From Gracilimonas halophila (GTDB lineage: Bacteria; Bacteroidota; Rhodothermia; Balneolales; Balneolaceae), in contig NZ_JBHULI010000004.1 of the NCBI RefSeq assembly GCF_042684365.1, positions 1 through 22,788 of the forward strand: DNA of 22,788 nt. The letters run 5' to 3'. The position numbers and the translations under genes were made by a program. The notes under the pieces were generated by a model, which ran no database searches, was not told the DNA's origin, and saw only the letters and a program-made list of their open reading frames with translations. The stretch's first letter is position 1. Every line of letters begins with the position of its first letter. This document shows, piece by piece, positions 14,683 through 22,710 of the stretch.

Positions 14683-16764
14683 CTAAAAAGTGAGGATATC
14701 TTCGATTTTTGCCGCAATTTTTTCCGTAGTCGGTAACACCGATTCCATAAGCTTAACATTATAAGGAACAGGGATATCGGGCATGGTAATACGCTCAACC
14801 GGTGCATCAAGGTAAGTAAACGCTTCGCGCACAAGTACAGCTGCAATTTCGGCACCAAAGCCTGCTGTCTTATTATCTTCATGAACGATGAGGCATCGGT
14901 TTGTTCGCCGAATTGAATCAAGAACAGCATCCTTATCCCATGGCATTAATGTTCTTAGGTCTAAAACATCAGATGAAACACCTAACTTGTCAACGGCTTC
15001 TTCACAACGCTCACACATCGCTCCCCATGTTACAATAGTTATCTCGTCACCCTCTTTAAGTTTCTTCGCTTTACCAAAAGGCACTATATAATCATCACCC
15101 GGATAAGGTTTTCGGGCATACTTGGCATCCAGTAAATTCCGGTGCTCAAAGAAAATAGTTGGATTATTACTTCGCATTGCTGAACGTAAAAGTCCAACAG
15201 CATCCTCTGCATTACTCGGCATTGCTAGTTGCCAGCCTATGGCATGTGCAAAAAATACTTCGTTACTCATACTGTGCCATGGATCTCCACATTTTGCGAA
15301 TCCACCGGGCATGCGAACCACGATGGGTGCTGCAAAACGGTTAGACGTTCTCCAGCGAGTGGTCCCACAGTTATTAAGTTGCTCGGTAGCCGGATCAGCA
15401 TATTTCCTGAACTGAATTTCAGCAACAGGCATCAAGCCGGAATAGGCCAAACCTACGGCACGGCCAATAATCCCTTCCTCAGAAAGACTGGTATCAAAAA
15501 CCCGTTCTTCCCCAAATTCAGACTGAAGGTCCATAGTTGCTGCATGCACCCCTCCTTTCATCCCAACATCTTCCCCAAAAACCATCAGCTTGGGATTGGT
15601 TTCAAGTTCGTACCTAAGTGTCCGGCGGATAGCCTCAACAATATTTATCCGTTGTTTTTCAGGCTGTGCCACCTCACTGGATGTTGGAAACTCATGTCCT
15701 TCAACCAATAATCCGCCAATAGTTTGAATCTCATCTTCCGCAAACGCATACTTTTCGGTTGTGGAAGCGTCAGGTTCCGGACGATTCAATGCAGCTTCTG
15801 AAGCTTTTTCTATGATCTCCTCTGCACTTTTCTCCCAATTCTTCCATGTTTTCTCAGTAACCTGATCAGGGACCATGAATTTTTTCAACTTTTCCAGAGG
15901 ATCCTTCTTCTGCTCCTCTTTTAGGAGCTTCTCATCTTTATAAGCCTGATTGTCTTGATACGAATGTCCGTTTAACCTTGGAACTGTGAGTCTAATCATT
16001 GCCGGACCTTTCCTTTCACGAACATAATTCACTGACTCCTCAAGTAATGATGCTACTTCCTCAGGCTCGGTTCCATCTCCATCAAATATCTTTAGATTTT
16101 TAAACGACTGAAGGTTATTTGAAATCACACCACCCGGTGTTTGATACTCACTCGTTACCGAAATTCCATATCCATTGTCTTCTATATAAAATAAGACGGG
16201 AAGGTTTTGTGTTGTGGCGATGGTCAAGGCAGACCAAAACCCATTTGTAGCAACCGAGCCGTCTCCTCCGAGGATCACTGAAATAGCCTTATCATATTCT
16301 TTTTCTTTGAGTACGTTTTTACGGTATTCAATGCCCTGAGCCCAGCCAATTGCAGGTGTATATTGAGAACCTACATCTCCGGCCATTGGCAATACTTTGG
16401 GAGTATCCTGATCAGGTTTATTACAAACAACACCAATATCCCTTCCGTCACTGTAACCGCCTGACTTACCCATTGGAGCTGCCATTGCATCTTCTTCAGA
16501 TAGACCCAGCGTTAGCAAAAGCGGACGTGAGCGATAATAAGCGCTTGCCGCATCATGCTTATCCTTAAGTAACCTTCCAAGCAAGATCTGTCCTAACTCA
16601 TGGCCACGGGCAGAAAATTGATATAAAACATCTTTATTGGGAACAAGTTCATTTTCTTCTTTTTCATCCATTGCCCTTGATGTAAGCATAAGCCGGGCTA
16701 CTTCTTTCCAATCTGCTTTTGCTAGGCTTTTCTTCTTTTTTGATATCGTTTTTTTCTTGGCCAT
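14683..16764 (-). CDS. Fused 2-oxoacid dehydrogenase E1 alpha-beta (thiamine diphosphate-dependent)
   Basis: A 693-aa single chain carrying both halves of an E1 decarboxylase. The alpha part (about 20-300) has the thiamine-diphosphate motif starting GGDGS (166-170) and ending EDNGYG (195-200). The beta part (about 372-693) starts RINIVEAIRR, with GEDVG (397-401), LSEEGIIG (427-434; a Glu here contacts the cofactor) and a transketolase C-domain to the end. E1 oxidatively decarboxylates pyruvate, branched-chain 2-oxoacids or similar and acylates a lipoyl-E2. Such fusions are common in Bacteroidota-type bacteria and resemble branched-chain 2-oxoacid E1, but the substrate is not certain. The first 15 residues are lysine-rich (MAKKKTISKKKKSLAK). 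E2 and E3 are not adjacent. It lies 87 nt after hisC and 101 nt before the kinase gene. Confidence 0.92.
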   Translation of the reverse strand: MAKKKTISKKKKSLAKADWKEVARLMLTSRAMDEKEENELVPNKDVLYQFSARGHELGQILLGRLLKDKHDAASAYYRSRPLLLTLGLSEEDAMAAPMGKSGGYSDGRDIGVVCNKPDQDTPKVLPMAGDVGSQYTPAIGWAQGIEYRKNVLKEKEYDKAISVILGGDGSVATNGFWSALTIATTQNLPVLFYIEDNGYGISVTSEYQTPGGVISNNLQSFKNLKIFDGDGTEPEEVASLLEESVNYVRERKGPAMIRLTVPRLNGHSYQDNQAYKDEKLLKEEQKKDPLEKLKKFMVPDQVTEKTWKNWEKSAEEIIEKASEAALNRPEPDASTTEKYAFAEDEIQTIGGLLVEGHEFPTSSEVAQPEKQRINIVEAIRRTLRYELETNPKLMVFGEDVGMKGGVHAATMDLQSEFGEERVFDTSLSEEGIIGRAVGLAYSGLMPVAEIQFRKYADPATEQLNNCGTTRWRTSNRFAAPIVVRMPGGFAKCGDPWHSMSNEVFFAHAIGWQLAMPSNAEDAVGLLRSAMRSNNPTIFFEHRNLLDAKYARKPYPGDDYIVPFGKAKKLKEGDEITIVTWGAMCERCEEAVDKLGVSSDVLDLRTLMPWDKDAVLDSIRRTNRCLIVHEDNKTAGFGAEIAAVLVREAFTYLDAPVERITMPDIPVPYNVKLMESVLPTTEKIAAKIEDILTF

Positions 16765-16851
16765 TTTCTTTGTTGTAATACTTGCTTAAAATTCTTGCGG
16801 ATTGTCCCTAAAGTAGGGATTGGAGTGAGAGCAGTGGATATTGGAAATTCC

Positions 16852-17967
16852 TTACTGCTTATTCACAACCTCTAAAAATGATTGCTCGAAATGATCCATC
16901 TCCTCAGGTAAACCTACGGTTATACGGATACAATTAGGTAACCCAAATGCATTTATTCGTCTTAGGATAACACCTTTTTCTAACATCTTTTGAGTGAAAT
17001 CGATAGCTTCATCTTCTGAAGGAAGTATCATCATTACCGAATTCGAAATTGACTTCACGTAATCAACGTTGTTTTCATTAAAAAAATCATAAAGTCTTTC
17101 TTTGCTTTCCTCTACTACTTTGACGCTTTTGGCTAAAAAATCTTCGTCATTATATGCAGCGAGTGCAGCTGCCTGTCCCAATGTAGTCGGTTCAAAAGTA
17201 AGCTTAGTTTTCATCATATTTTTTATGAGTTGCTCATCGGCGATCGCATAGCCCACCCTGAAACCGGCCAGTCCATAAGCCTTGGAAAAAGTTCTCAATA
17301 CAATGATGTTGTCATAATCATACTCAAGTGCATGCGGATAGTCTTCAATATCTTTGGCGTATTCAAAATATGCTTCATCCATAACAACCAATACATCTTC
17401 AGGAACTTTTTCCATGAACCACGAAAATTCATCTTTGGTCAGGTAAGTTCCGGTTGGGTTATTCGGATTAGCGATGTACACCATTTTTGTGTTTTCATCT
17501 ATCGCATTAGCGATCGCCTTCACATCAAATTTGTAATCAGGAGTAACCGGAATATTCTTCATATGAATTCCTCTAACCCCAATTTGTACAAAAAACCCTA
17601 CAAAGGTAGCGTCTGCTGTAATGGCATTCTCTTTATTTAGGAAAAAAGTCTTGCACAGAATTGAAATGATACTTTCGGAGCCTGAAGCTAGAAGCACATT
17701 TTCCGGCTTAACATTATTCCGTTCGGCAATAGCTGCTCTAAGTTTTCGAGCTATTGGATCCGGATAATCCTGTATCTGTTTAAAGGCTTGATCTATCGCA
17801 TGTTTTACATTGGGACTGCAACCCAGGCGATTTTCATTGGAAGCAAGCTTAGCGATCTTCTTGGGTTTGTATAGCTCGGCAACTTCAGCTATAGTTTTAC
17901 CGGCCACATAAGGTTTTAATGTTTCTATATTACTGGGTACTAGTGGTTTACCAGTTTCTTTACTCAT
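16852..17967 (-). CDS. hisC: Histidinol-phosphate aminotransferase family, class II PLP enzyme
   Basis: A 371-aa fold-type I aminotransferase. Landmarks are NPNNPTG (167-173), DEAY (197-200) and the PLP-lysine motif TFSKAYGLAGFRVGY (226-240, Lys229), all as in HisC. The start ETLKPYVAGK and LASNENRLG (41-49) also fit HisC. The enzyme would transfer an amino group between glutamate and imidazole acetol-phosphate in histidine synthesis. No other his gene is in the window, and stand-alone HisC2 paralogues often use aromatic 2-oxoacids instead, so the pathway is uncertain while the family is not. ATG at 17967, divergent from the short-chain dehydrogenase across a 145-nt promoter gap. Confidence 0.88.
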   Translation of the reverse strand: MSKETGKPLVPSNIETLKPYVAGKTIAEVAELYKPKKIAKLASNENRLGCSPNVKHAIDQAFKQIQDYPDPIARKLRAAIAERNNVKPENVLLASGSESIISILCKTFFLNKENAITADATFVGFFVQIGVRGIHMKNIPVTPDYKFDVKAIANAIDENTKMVYIANPNNPTGTYLTKDEFSWFMEKVPEDVLVVMDEAYFEYAKDIEDYPHALEYDYDNIIVLRTFSKAYGLAGFRVGYAIADEQLIKNMMKTKLTFEPTTLGQAAALAAYNDEDFLAKSVKVVEESKERLYDFFNENNVDYVKSISNSVMMILPSEDEAIDFTQKMLEKGVILRRINAFGLPNCIRITVGLPEEMDHFEQSFLEVVNKQ

Positions 17968-18003
17968 TAAGCTTTAACTTCCTTTTTATAATTTTAATGA
18001 GGA

Positions 18004-18035
18004 GAAATTTACCACTAAAAAAGCGCTTTTTCCAA
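18004..18035 (-). promoter_or_regulatory. Possible Bacteroidota-type promoter of hisC with a palindromic spacer
   Basis: Read leftward, TTG (18035-18033), 21 nt, then TAAATTTC (18011-18004) resembles the TTG / TAnnTTTG promoter of Bacteroidota, about 37 nt before the hisC ATG. The spacer holds the perfect 14-bp palindrome AAAAAGCGCTTTTT (18018-18031), a possible operator. Assigned by eye only. Confidence 0.3.
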
Positions 18036-18112
18036 GCTTTAAGCAAGATAGCTGAACTATTTAAAGTTGATTATGTTTTGCACTATAAATCAAATAATAT
18101 ATACATCAAGTT

Positions 18113-18808
18113 ATGAGTAAAAACATTTTAGTTACCGGTGCCAGCAGAGGAATTGGCTACGAAACTGCCTTAAAGCTGGCTTCTCAAGGCCACACAGTGA
18201 TCGTAACTGCCCGTTCAGAAGATAAACTTAACAAATTAGCAAAATCTTCCTCGTCCGGAAGGATCATTCCTGTTGCCGCTGACCTTACTTTGAATGACGA
18301 CATTCAAAAACTTGCAGCAGCTGTCTCTGAACTTGATACCTTAGATGGCCTCATCAATAATGCCGGAGCAGTTCACAGAGAAGCATTCATGGATACAGAT
18401 ATCGAAGTCTTTAAAAGCTTGATGGATGTTAATGTGTATGGTATCGTACGTTTAACAAAAGCGTTAAAGAAATACTTAGTTGAAGGGAGCCATATACTAA
18501 ATATTTCAAGCATGTCAGGATACCAAGGAAGCCTTAAATTTGGAGGATTATCCGCTTATGGTGCAGCAAAGGCTGCTGTTGTTGGACTTTCTGAAGTTTT
18601 GAGTGCCGAATTTTCATCAGAGGGCATTGCTGTAAATTGCCTTTGTATTGGGGCTGTTCAAACAGAGATGCTGAGTGAAGCTTTTCCCGGGTTTCAAGCT
18701 CCTGTTTCTCCCGAACAAATGGGAACATATATTGCTAATTTTATTCTGTCAGGCCACCAGTTTTATAATGGTAAAGTACTCCCTGTTGCGTTAAATGATC
18801 CCGGATAG
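18113..18808 (+). CDS. Short-chain dehydrogenase/reductase
   Basis: A 231-aa classical SDR oxidoreductase. It has the nucleotide-binding TGASRGIG (8-15), AADLT (56-60), NNAG (82-85), the catalytic serine in ISSMSG (131-136) and YGAAK (149-153, Tyr149 and Lys153). ARS after the second strand (33-35) suggests NADPH preference. The protein is on the short side, ending soon after the substrate loop (TEMLSEAFPGF), and the usual glycine-rich C-terminal tail is replaced by FYNGKVLPVALNDPG. The substrate is unknown; it could reduce a ketone, a fatty-acyl intermediate or a sugar. It is divergent from hisC and lies 63 nt before the exported glycine-rich protein. Confidence 0.9.
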   Translation: MSKNILVTGASRGIGYETALKLASQGHTVIVTARSEDKLNKLAKSSSSGRIIPVAADLTLNDDIQKLAAAVSELDTLDGLINNAGAVHREAFMDTDIEVFKSLMDVNVYGIVRLTKALKKYLVEGSHILNISSMSGYQGSLKFGGLSAYGAAKAAVVGLSEVLSAEFSSEGIAVNCLCIGAVQTEMLSEAFPGFQAPVSPEQMGTYIANFILSGHQFYNGKVLPVALNDPG

Positions 18809-18871
18809 TAACAATGGTTTTGCCTGTCATTATTTACTAACTTCGACTAAATAAAAAACCAAAGGGAAAAA

Positions 18872-19537
18872 ATGCGAACAATTATCGGTCTATTATTTTG
18901 TTTTTTCGTCTCTTTTTCTGTGAATCAAACGGCTAATGCACAAACCATTGAACTTCTTGCAGGAAACACCTTAAATGGTACTGTAAATGGAACTTTATTG
19001 GGCGGCGCAACTATGGCTTTAACTGGTAATCCTGATTTCGACGCCTTTAGAGTTGGTGTTGGGGCAGGTACGCTTTATGGTATTGGAGTTGGAGTCTACG
19101 ATGTAACCTCATCCGGAGGGCAACCGATAATAGTTTCCGGTTTATTTAATGATGGGAATAACACGAGTATCATTGTTTTACTTGACACTTTTTATGGAGC
19201 CGCAGCCGGTGCAATCATAGCAAGTTCAGTAATGTTAATCGCTGAAGAACCTATTATTGACGGGTTGAGATATGGTTCTGCCAGTGGCGCCTGGGCCGGA
19301 TTTGGATTTGGCTTGATCGATGCCTTTGTTTTGGCAGAGCGAATAACGCCTTCCTCCTCTTCTGTCAGCAGATCTTCTAATGTATCGGATGGTTTAGTAG
19401 GAATAAAGTTTAATGAAAAGAATAGTCTCGGGCTTTTAGCTCCATCATTTACCTCAACTTACAAAGTTGACGCTACAGGTCTATATAAGGAATTCACACC
19501 TACTGTTAACCTGTTCAATTATACATTTAACTTTTAG
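18872..19537 (+). CDS. Exported glycine-rich protein with a duplicated 43-residue module
   Basis: A 221-aa protein I do not recognise. A signal peptide (about 1-23, cutting after ANA) is followed by two glycine-rich segments, residues 35-77 and 108-150, which align without gaps over 43 positions with 12 identities, including the spacing of G, P, D, R and the final GxGxGxxD. Each module reads as two short hydrophobic, small-residue helices joined by a PxxD turn, like a glycine zipper. A serine-rich linker (about 159-172) and a C-terminal region ending in YTFNF follow; a terminal Phe with alternating aromatic residues recalls the signal recognised by the outer-membrane assembly machinery. An AAAGGG Shine-Dalgarno sequence lies 5 nt before the ATG at 18872. 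It probably resides in the envelope; no function is assigned. Its 3' end overlaps the SGNH gene on the other strand by 11 nt. Confidence 0.8.
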   Translation: MRTIIGLLFCFFVSFSVNQTANAQTIELLAGNTLNGTVNGTLLGGATMALTGNPDFDAFRVGVGAGTLYGIGVGVYDVTSSGGQPIIVSGLFNDGNNTSIIVLLDTFYGAAAGAIIASSVMLIAEEPIIDGLRYGSASGAWAGFGFGLIDAFVLAERITPSSSSVSRSSNVSDGLVGIKFNEKNSLGLLAPSFTSTYKVDATGLYKEFTPTVNLFNYTFNF

Positions 19538-20384
19538 GCTCTGCCAGTTTCTTTATAACTGCCTTTACGGTTTCTGTATGTCCGGAAAGTGAGTGATGCA
19601 ATCCATCAGGTAAATAATTCCAGGCTTGTGGACCTTTTTCTCCCATGCGCTTACCTCTTGAGTCAATTATAGCTCCACTCTTACCGGCTACCAATTCTTG
19701 TACCTGAATTAAGTCTTTTTCTTCTATTGTAAAGTCATACAAGAGATTTTCCTCTAATAGATCATTAATTACCGAAGCAGGTGTGATCCAAACCAAAGGA
19801 TTTTCAATCCTTGACTCTAAAATTGACTGAATGGTCTCTATATTTTCCCATGTCTCAGAAAGTGGAAGTAATGTTCTTTCCGGAGCAATATTCAGCCTTT
19901 GTGCATCAAATGTACCTATTGAAATAAATACCCAATCCGGTTCGTGTACTACTACATCGCGATCTATTCTTCTTAAGGCTTCCGCCGTTGTATTGTAAGA
20001 AACTCCGGCATTGATAAAGTTGAAATTTGCCTTTTCAGTAGATATCTCAAGTACGTGCTTTAATATTGTGAACCAACCTTGCGCATCTTCCGTATTGGAA
20101 TCCCCGAATGCTACAATAGTTTCTTCTCCATCCATTGGAATTTTATCTAGGCAATCAACAATCTCATCGTCTTTTAATATTTCTAAGGCTGCTTCTTTTG
20201 CATTTTCATCAAAGTTTTCGCGATACTTCACGAGCTCTTCTTCAGTGATACCCAAAAGTCCAGCTTCTGCTGCTGAATTATTTTTACCCGGAAAAAGTGG
20301 AATTCGCTTTGCTATATGATGATATGGAAGCATGAATTGCTCTAGTACACTCTTTTCTTCTTCTGTGGCTTTTTTGTTGGCCAT
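19527..20384 (-). CDS. SGNH/GDSL-family hydrolase with altered oxyanion motif
   Basis: A 285-aa protein, no signal peptide, so probably cytoplasmic. The first 85 or so residues are a charged helical extension. The SGNH fold follows: block I AFGDSNT (92-98, nucleophile Ser96), block II INAGVSYNTT (124-133, Gly127), block III IGTFDAQR (156-163), block V DGLHHS (260-265, Asp260 and His263). In most SGNH esterases block III is GxND, with the Asn in the oxyanion hole; here Phe159 takes that place while Asp160 is kept. It may be a poor esterase, use a different oxyanion donor, or act on an unusual ester. It is the third gene of a tight leftward operon, starting 4 nt after the sirtuin stop codon. 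Confidence 0.85.
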   Translation of the reverse strand: MANKKATEEEKSVLEQFMLPYHHIAKRIPLFPGKNNSAAEAGLLGITEEELVKYRENFDENAKEAALEILKDDEIVDCLDKIPMDGEETIVAFGDSNTEDAQGWFTILKHVLEISTEKANFNFINAGVSYNTTAEALRRIDRDVVVHEPDWVFISIGTFDAQRLNIAPERTLLPLSETWENIETIQSILESRIENPLVWITPASVINDLLEENLLYDFTIEEKDLIQVQELVAGKSGAIIDSRGKRMGEKGPQAWNYLPDGLHHSLSGHTETVKAVIKKLAEPKS

Positions 20385-20388
20385 ATTA

Positions 20389-21087
20389 TTAACTATGCTC
20401 TTTTTTAAGTTTTTCTGCTAGTTTTCTTACACCTGTTCCTGCATTCTCTTTATAGTGAACCCATTCATTCAAATCAAATAACTGAGGTTCTGCAGGGTCT
20501 ATTATATATTTCGAAATGTTCGCTTTAGCATATCCAATTAATCCCGCTGCAGGATAAACCACCAATGAAGTTCCTACCACTATCAAAATATCTGCTTCTA
20601 CTACTTCTTTTGCCGCAACTTCTATCATGGGTACCATTTCCCCGAACCAAACAACGTGTGGACGAAGCTGAGCTCCATCCGCAGCAAGATCTCCCAATTT
20701 TATAGGTTCTGCACCAATATCCAATATCAGGGATTCATCTTTAGTGCTTCTGGCTTTTCGTAACTCTCCATGTAAATGCACCACATTGTTTGAACCAGCC
20801 CGCTCATGAAGGTCATCAACATTTTGAGTAACAACAACCACTTCAAAATGATTCTCAAGATCAGCAAGGGCTTTATGGGCGGCATTAGGTTGAGCATCCG
20901 CAGCTTGCTTTCGTCTAAGATTATAGAACTCTAGTACTTTTTTGGGATTCTCTTGCCAACCTTGCGGACTGGCAACTTCTTCAATATTGTAGCCTTCCCA
21001 TAGCCCTCCCGAATCTCTAAAAGTGGATAAACCACTTTCAGCACTTATTCCGGCTCCAGAAATAACTACAACTTTTTTATCAGACAT
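20389..21087 (-). CDS. cobB: NAD-dependent protein deacylase, class III sirtuin lacking zinc cysteines
   Basis: A 232-aa sirtuin. NAD-binding motifs are GAGISAESGL (11-20), FRDSGGLW (23-30), TQNVDDLHERAG (87-98) and GTSLVVYPA (172-180). The catalytic His is His106 in HLHGEL. Tyr55 and Arg58 in FYNLRR are the pair that binds succinyl- or malonyl-lysine in SIRT5 and E. coli CobB, so desuccinylase/demalonylase activity is likely. The zinc module is reduced: the segment between HGEL and LRPHVVWFGE (110-140) has no cysteine, and there is no cysteine in the whole protein. Sirtuins without the zinc ribbon cysteines exist, so this need not inactivate it. Its ATG lies inside the end of the acyl-CoA dehydrogenase gene (8-nt overlap), which suggests coupled translation. 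Confidence 0.93.
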   Translation of the reverse strand: MSDKKVVVISGAGISAESGLSTFRDSGGLWEGYNIEEVASPQGWQENPKKVLEFYNLRRKQAADAQPNAAHKALADLENHFEVVVVTQNVDDLHERAGSNNVVHLHGELRKARSTKDESLILDIGAEPIKLGDLAADGAQLRPHVVWFGEMVPMIEVAAKEVVEADILIVVGTSLVVYPAAGLIGYAKANISKYIIDPAEPQLFDLNEWVHYKENAGTGVRKLAEKLKKEHS

Positions 21088-22573
21088 TCACCGTAGCGAG
21101 CTTAAACCAAGAACTGTCCATTTCATACTCGTCCACTACATCTGCTTTACCGCCATGCTTATAGTTATGGATTATAGCATTAACTTCATCTTGAAGAGTT
21201 TCGATAGCATTTTGAATAAGCTCATTATTGAATCCCTGGTCGCCCAGATTTAGGGTAAATTCGAGTGAGATAATTCGTCCCAAAGCTTTACCAAGATCGA
21301 CTAATTTTCGTTGAGGCATCTTGGGGTCAATTTCAAAATTCAAAACATCCTTAAAATATTCGGAAGATCTTTCTGTCAAATGAAAATCTGATAGAAAATC
21401 TTGAAGGTTACTTTTCTTGAGTTTTCTCATCATTTTAAGAACAGATTCTGTTATCTGTTGATAAAGGATATCATTTGAACCTTCAAAAATCTGGAATGGA
21501 CGACTGTCAACTACCGAACGTCCTGCAATATTATCCAAGCGATATCCCATTGCACCTTTCAGCTGTAGTAATGATTGAGAAGCTTTTTGCATGTAATCGG
21601 TTACAAGCGACTTAATTGCATTGGCCTCAACATCCATTCGGGAAGTATTCTTTTCCAAAGGAACATGTGTACTTGTAAAATTACACATAGCTGAACAAAC
21701 CGTAAAATATGCTTGAATCTCAGAAACTCTATGACGAACCTGGTCATAATTGATCAGGCTTTGCCCACCTACAAGTCTTTCTCTGCAGTGAGAGATAGCT
21801 TCATCCATCATTCGTTTAAGAAAACCCATTCCCATTCCCGGGAATTGTAATCTACTTCTATGGAGAAGATCAAGCATCATTGTTACTCCGGTGCTTTTGG
21901 GCTGAAGTTTATGAGATTCATTCACATTAATGTCGATCTTATTCTTTCCGTACGGTAACATATACAAGCCAAGGTTGTTATAATATTCTTCTACCTCAAT
22001 ACCTCCATTTCTTGTATCGTGAATAAAGAAAGATATGTCGCGACCTAAATCTCCATTATCATTCATACCTCTTGCTGTTATCAACCAATAGTCAGCCATA
22101 CCAGTAAGTCCACCCCAATGTTTGAGGCCTTCAACCTTATAGGTATCTTCATCAATTTTTTTAAAAGAAGTCTGCATTTTCAATGCATCAGACCCGTAAT
22201 CAGGCTCAGTGATCATCAATCCACCTAATTTATTAGCATTAATAACCCTGTTAAAGACTTCCTTTCTGGTTTCTTCGTCAGCGTAATTAGCTATAGGTTG
22301 TAAGAACAAAGCTCCGTTTATACCCATCATCAACGATAGCGGAAGTGATTCATATGAACTTGCTTCCAGCATGGCCAGTGCCTCCGAAGTGTTTCCACCA
22401 AAACCTCCATACTCTGAGGGAATGAAGGCACTCAGAGGAGACATATCAAGGATCTCTTTTAATGTATCATCCTCAATTCCTCTAACTAATGTTTGTTCTG
22501 CTGCATTATGCCTTTCAGAAAAAATAGTGGATAATTTTTCTTTGTACTCTTTTAAAAATTTTTGAAAATCCAA
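21080..22573 (-). CDS. Acyl-CoA dehydrogenase family flavoprotein with C-terminal extension
   Basis: A 497-aa FAD enzyme that would introduce a 2,3-double bond into an acyl-CoA and pass electrons to an electron-transfer flavoprotein. The N-terminal helical domain holds FIPSEYGGFGG (50-60). The flavin-binding strand region has MITEPDYGSDALKMQT (120-135). The C-terminal helical domain has LQLKGAMGYRLD (336-347) and QIFEGSNDILYQQI (361-374), where Glu364 sits at the position of the catalytic base of medium-chain dehydrogenase (QIYEGT). About 110 residues follow the normal core end, as in long or very-long-chain relatives. The start appears to be TTG at 22573: an in-frame stop lies five codons upstream and no ATG occurs before residue 44. 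It heads the operon with the sirtuin and SGNH genes. Chain-length preference is unknown. Confidence 0.9.
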   Translation of the reverse strand: MDFQKFLKEYKEKLSTIFSERHNAAEQTLVRGIEDDTLKEILDMSPLSAFIPSEYGGFGGNTSEALAMLEASSYESLPLSLMMGINGALFLQPIANYADEETRKEVFNRVINANKLGGLMITEPDYGSDALKMQTSFKKIDEDTYKVEGLKHWGGLTGMADYWLITARGMNDNGDLGRDISFFIHDTRNGGIEVEEYYNNLGLYMLPYGKNKIDINVNESHKLQPKSTGVTMMLDLLHRSRLQFPGMGMGFLKRMMDEAISHCRERLVGGQSLINYDQVRHRVSEIQAYFTVCSAMCNFTSTHVPLEKNTSRMDVEANAIKSLVTDYMQKASQSLLQLKGAMGYRLDNIAGRSVVDSRPFQIFEGSNDILYQQITESVLKMMRKLKKSNLQDFLSDFHLTERSSEYFKDVLNFEIDPKMPQRKLVDLGKALGRIISLEFTLNLGDQGFNNELIQNAIETLQDEVNAIIHNYKHGGKADVVDEYEMDSSWFKLATVNV

Positions 22574-22661
22574 TGTCTTATTCTTTTAACAGTTTATGGG
22601 CTAACAATTGTACTAAATATAACCATTCCTTCAGCGCTTTTCTTTTAATTCTTTTGGTGGG

Positions 22662-22699
22662 AAAAAAAAGCCTCCGCGGTCGGAAGACCAGGGAGGCTT
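22662..22699 (-). terminator. Intrinsic terminator of the rRNA operon
   Basis: AAGCCTCC (22668-22675) pairs with GGAGGCTT (22692-22699). An inner GGTC/GACC stem (22678-22681 with 22686-22689) closes a 4-nt loop that reads TTCC leftward. Leftward, the stem runs into a T run at 22662-22669. It lies about 12 nt past the 3' end of the 5S rRNA gene. Confidence 0.9.
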
Positions 22700-22710
22700 G
22701 GGGTAAAAAG

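Noticed and set aside
15229..15711. A 160-codon rightward open frame opposite the fused E1 gene
   Set aside because: It is antisense to the conserved E1 beta part and rich in residues typical of antisense frames; no recognisable domain.
17919..18116. A 65-codon rightward frame overlapping the hisC start and the hisC/SDR gap
   Set aside because: It overlaps the well-supported hisC start and promoter gap, and its translation is low-complexity.
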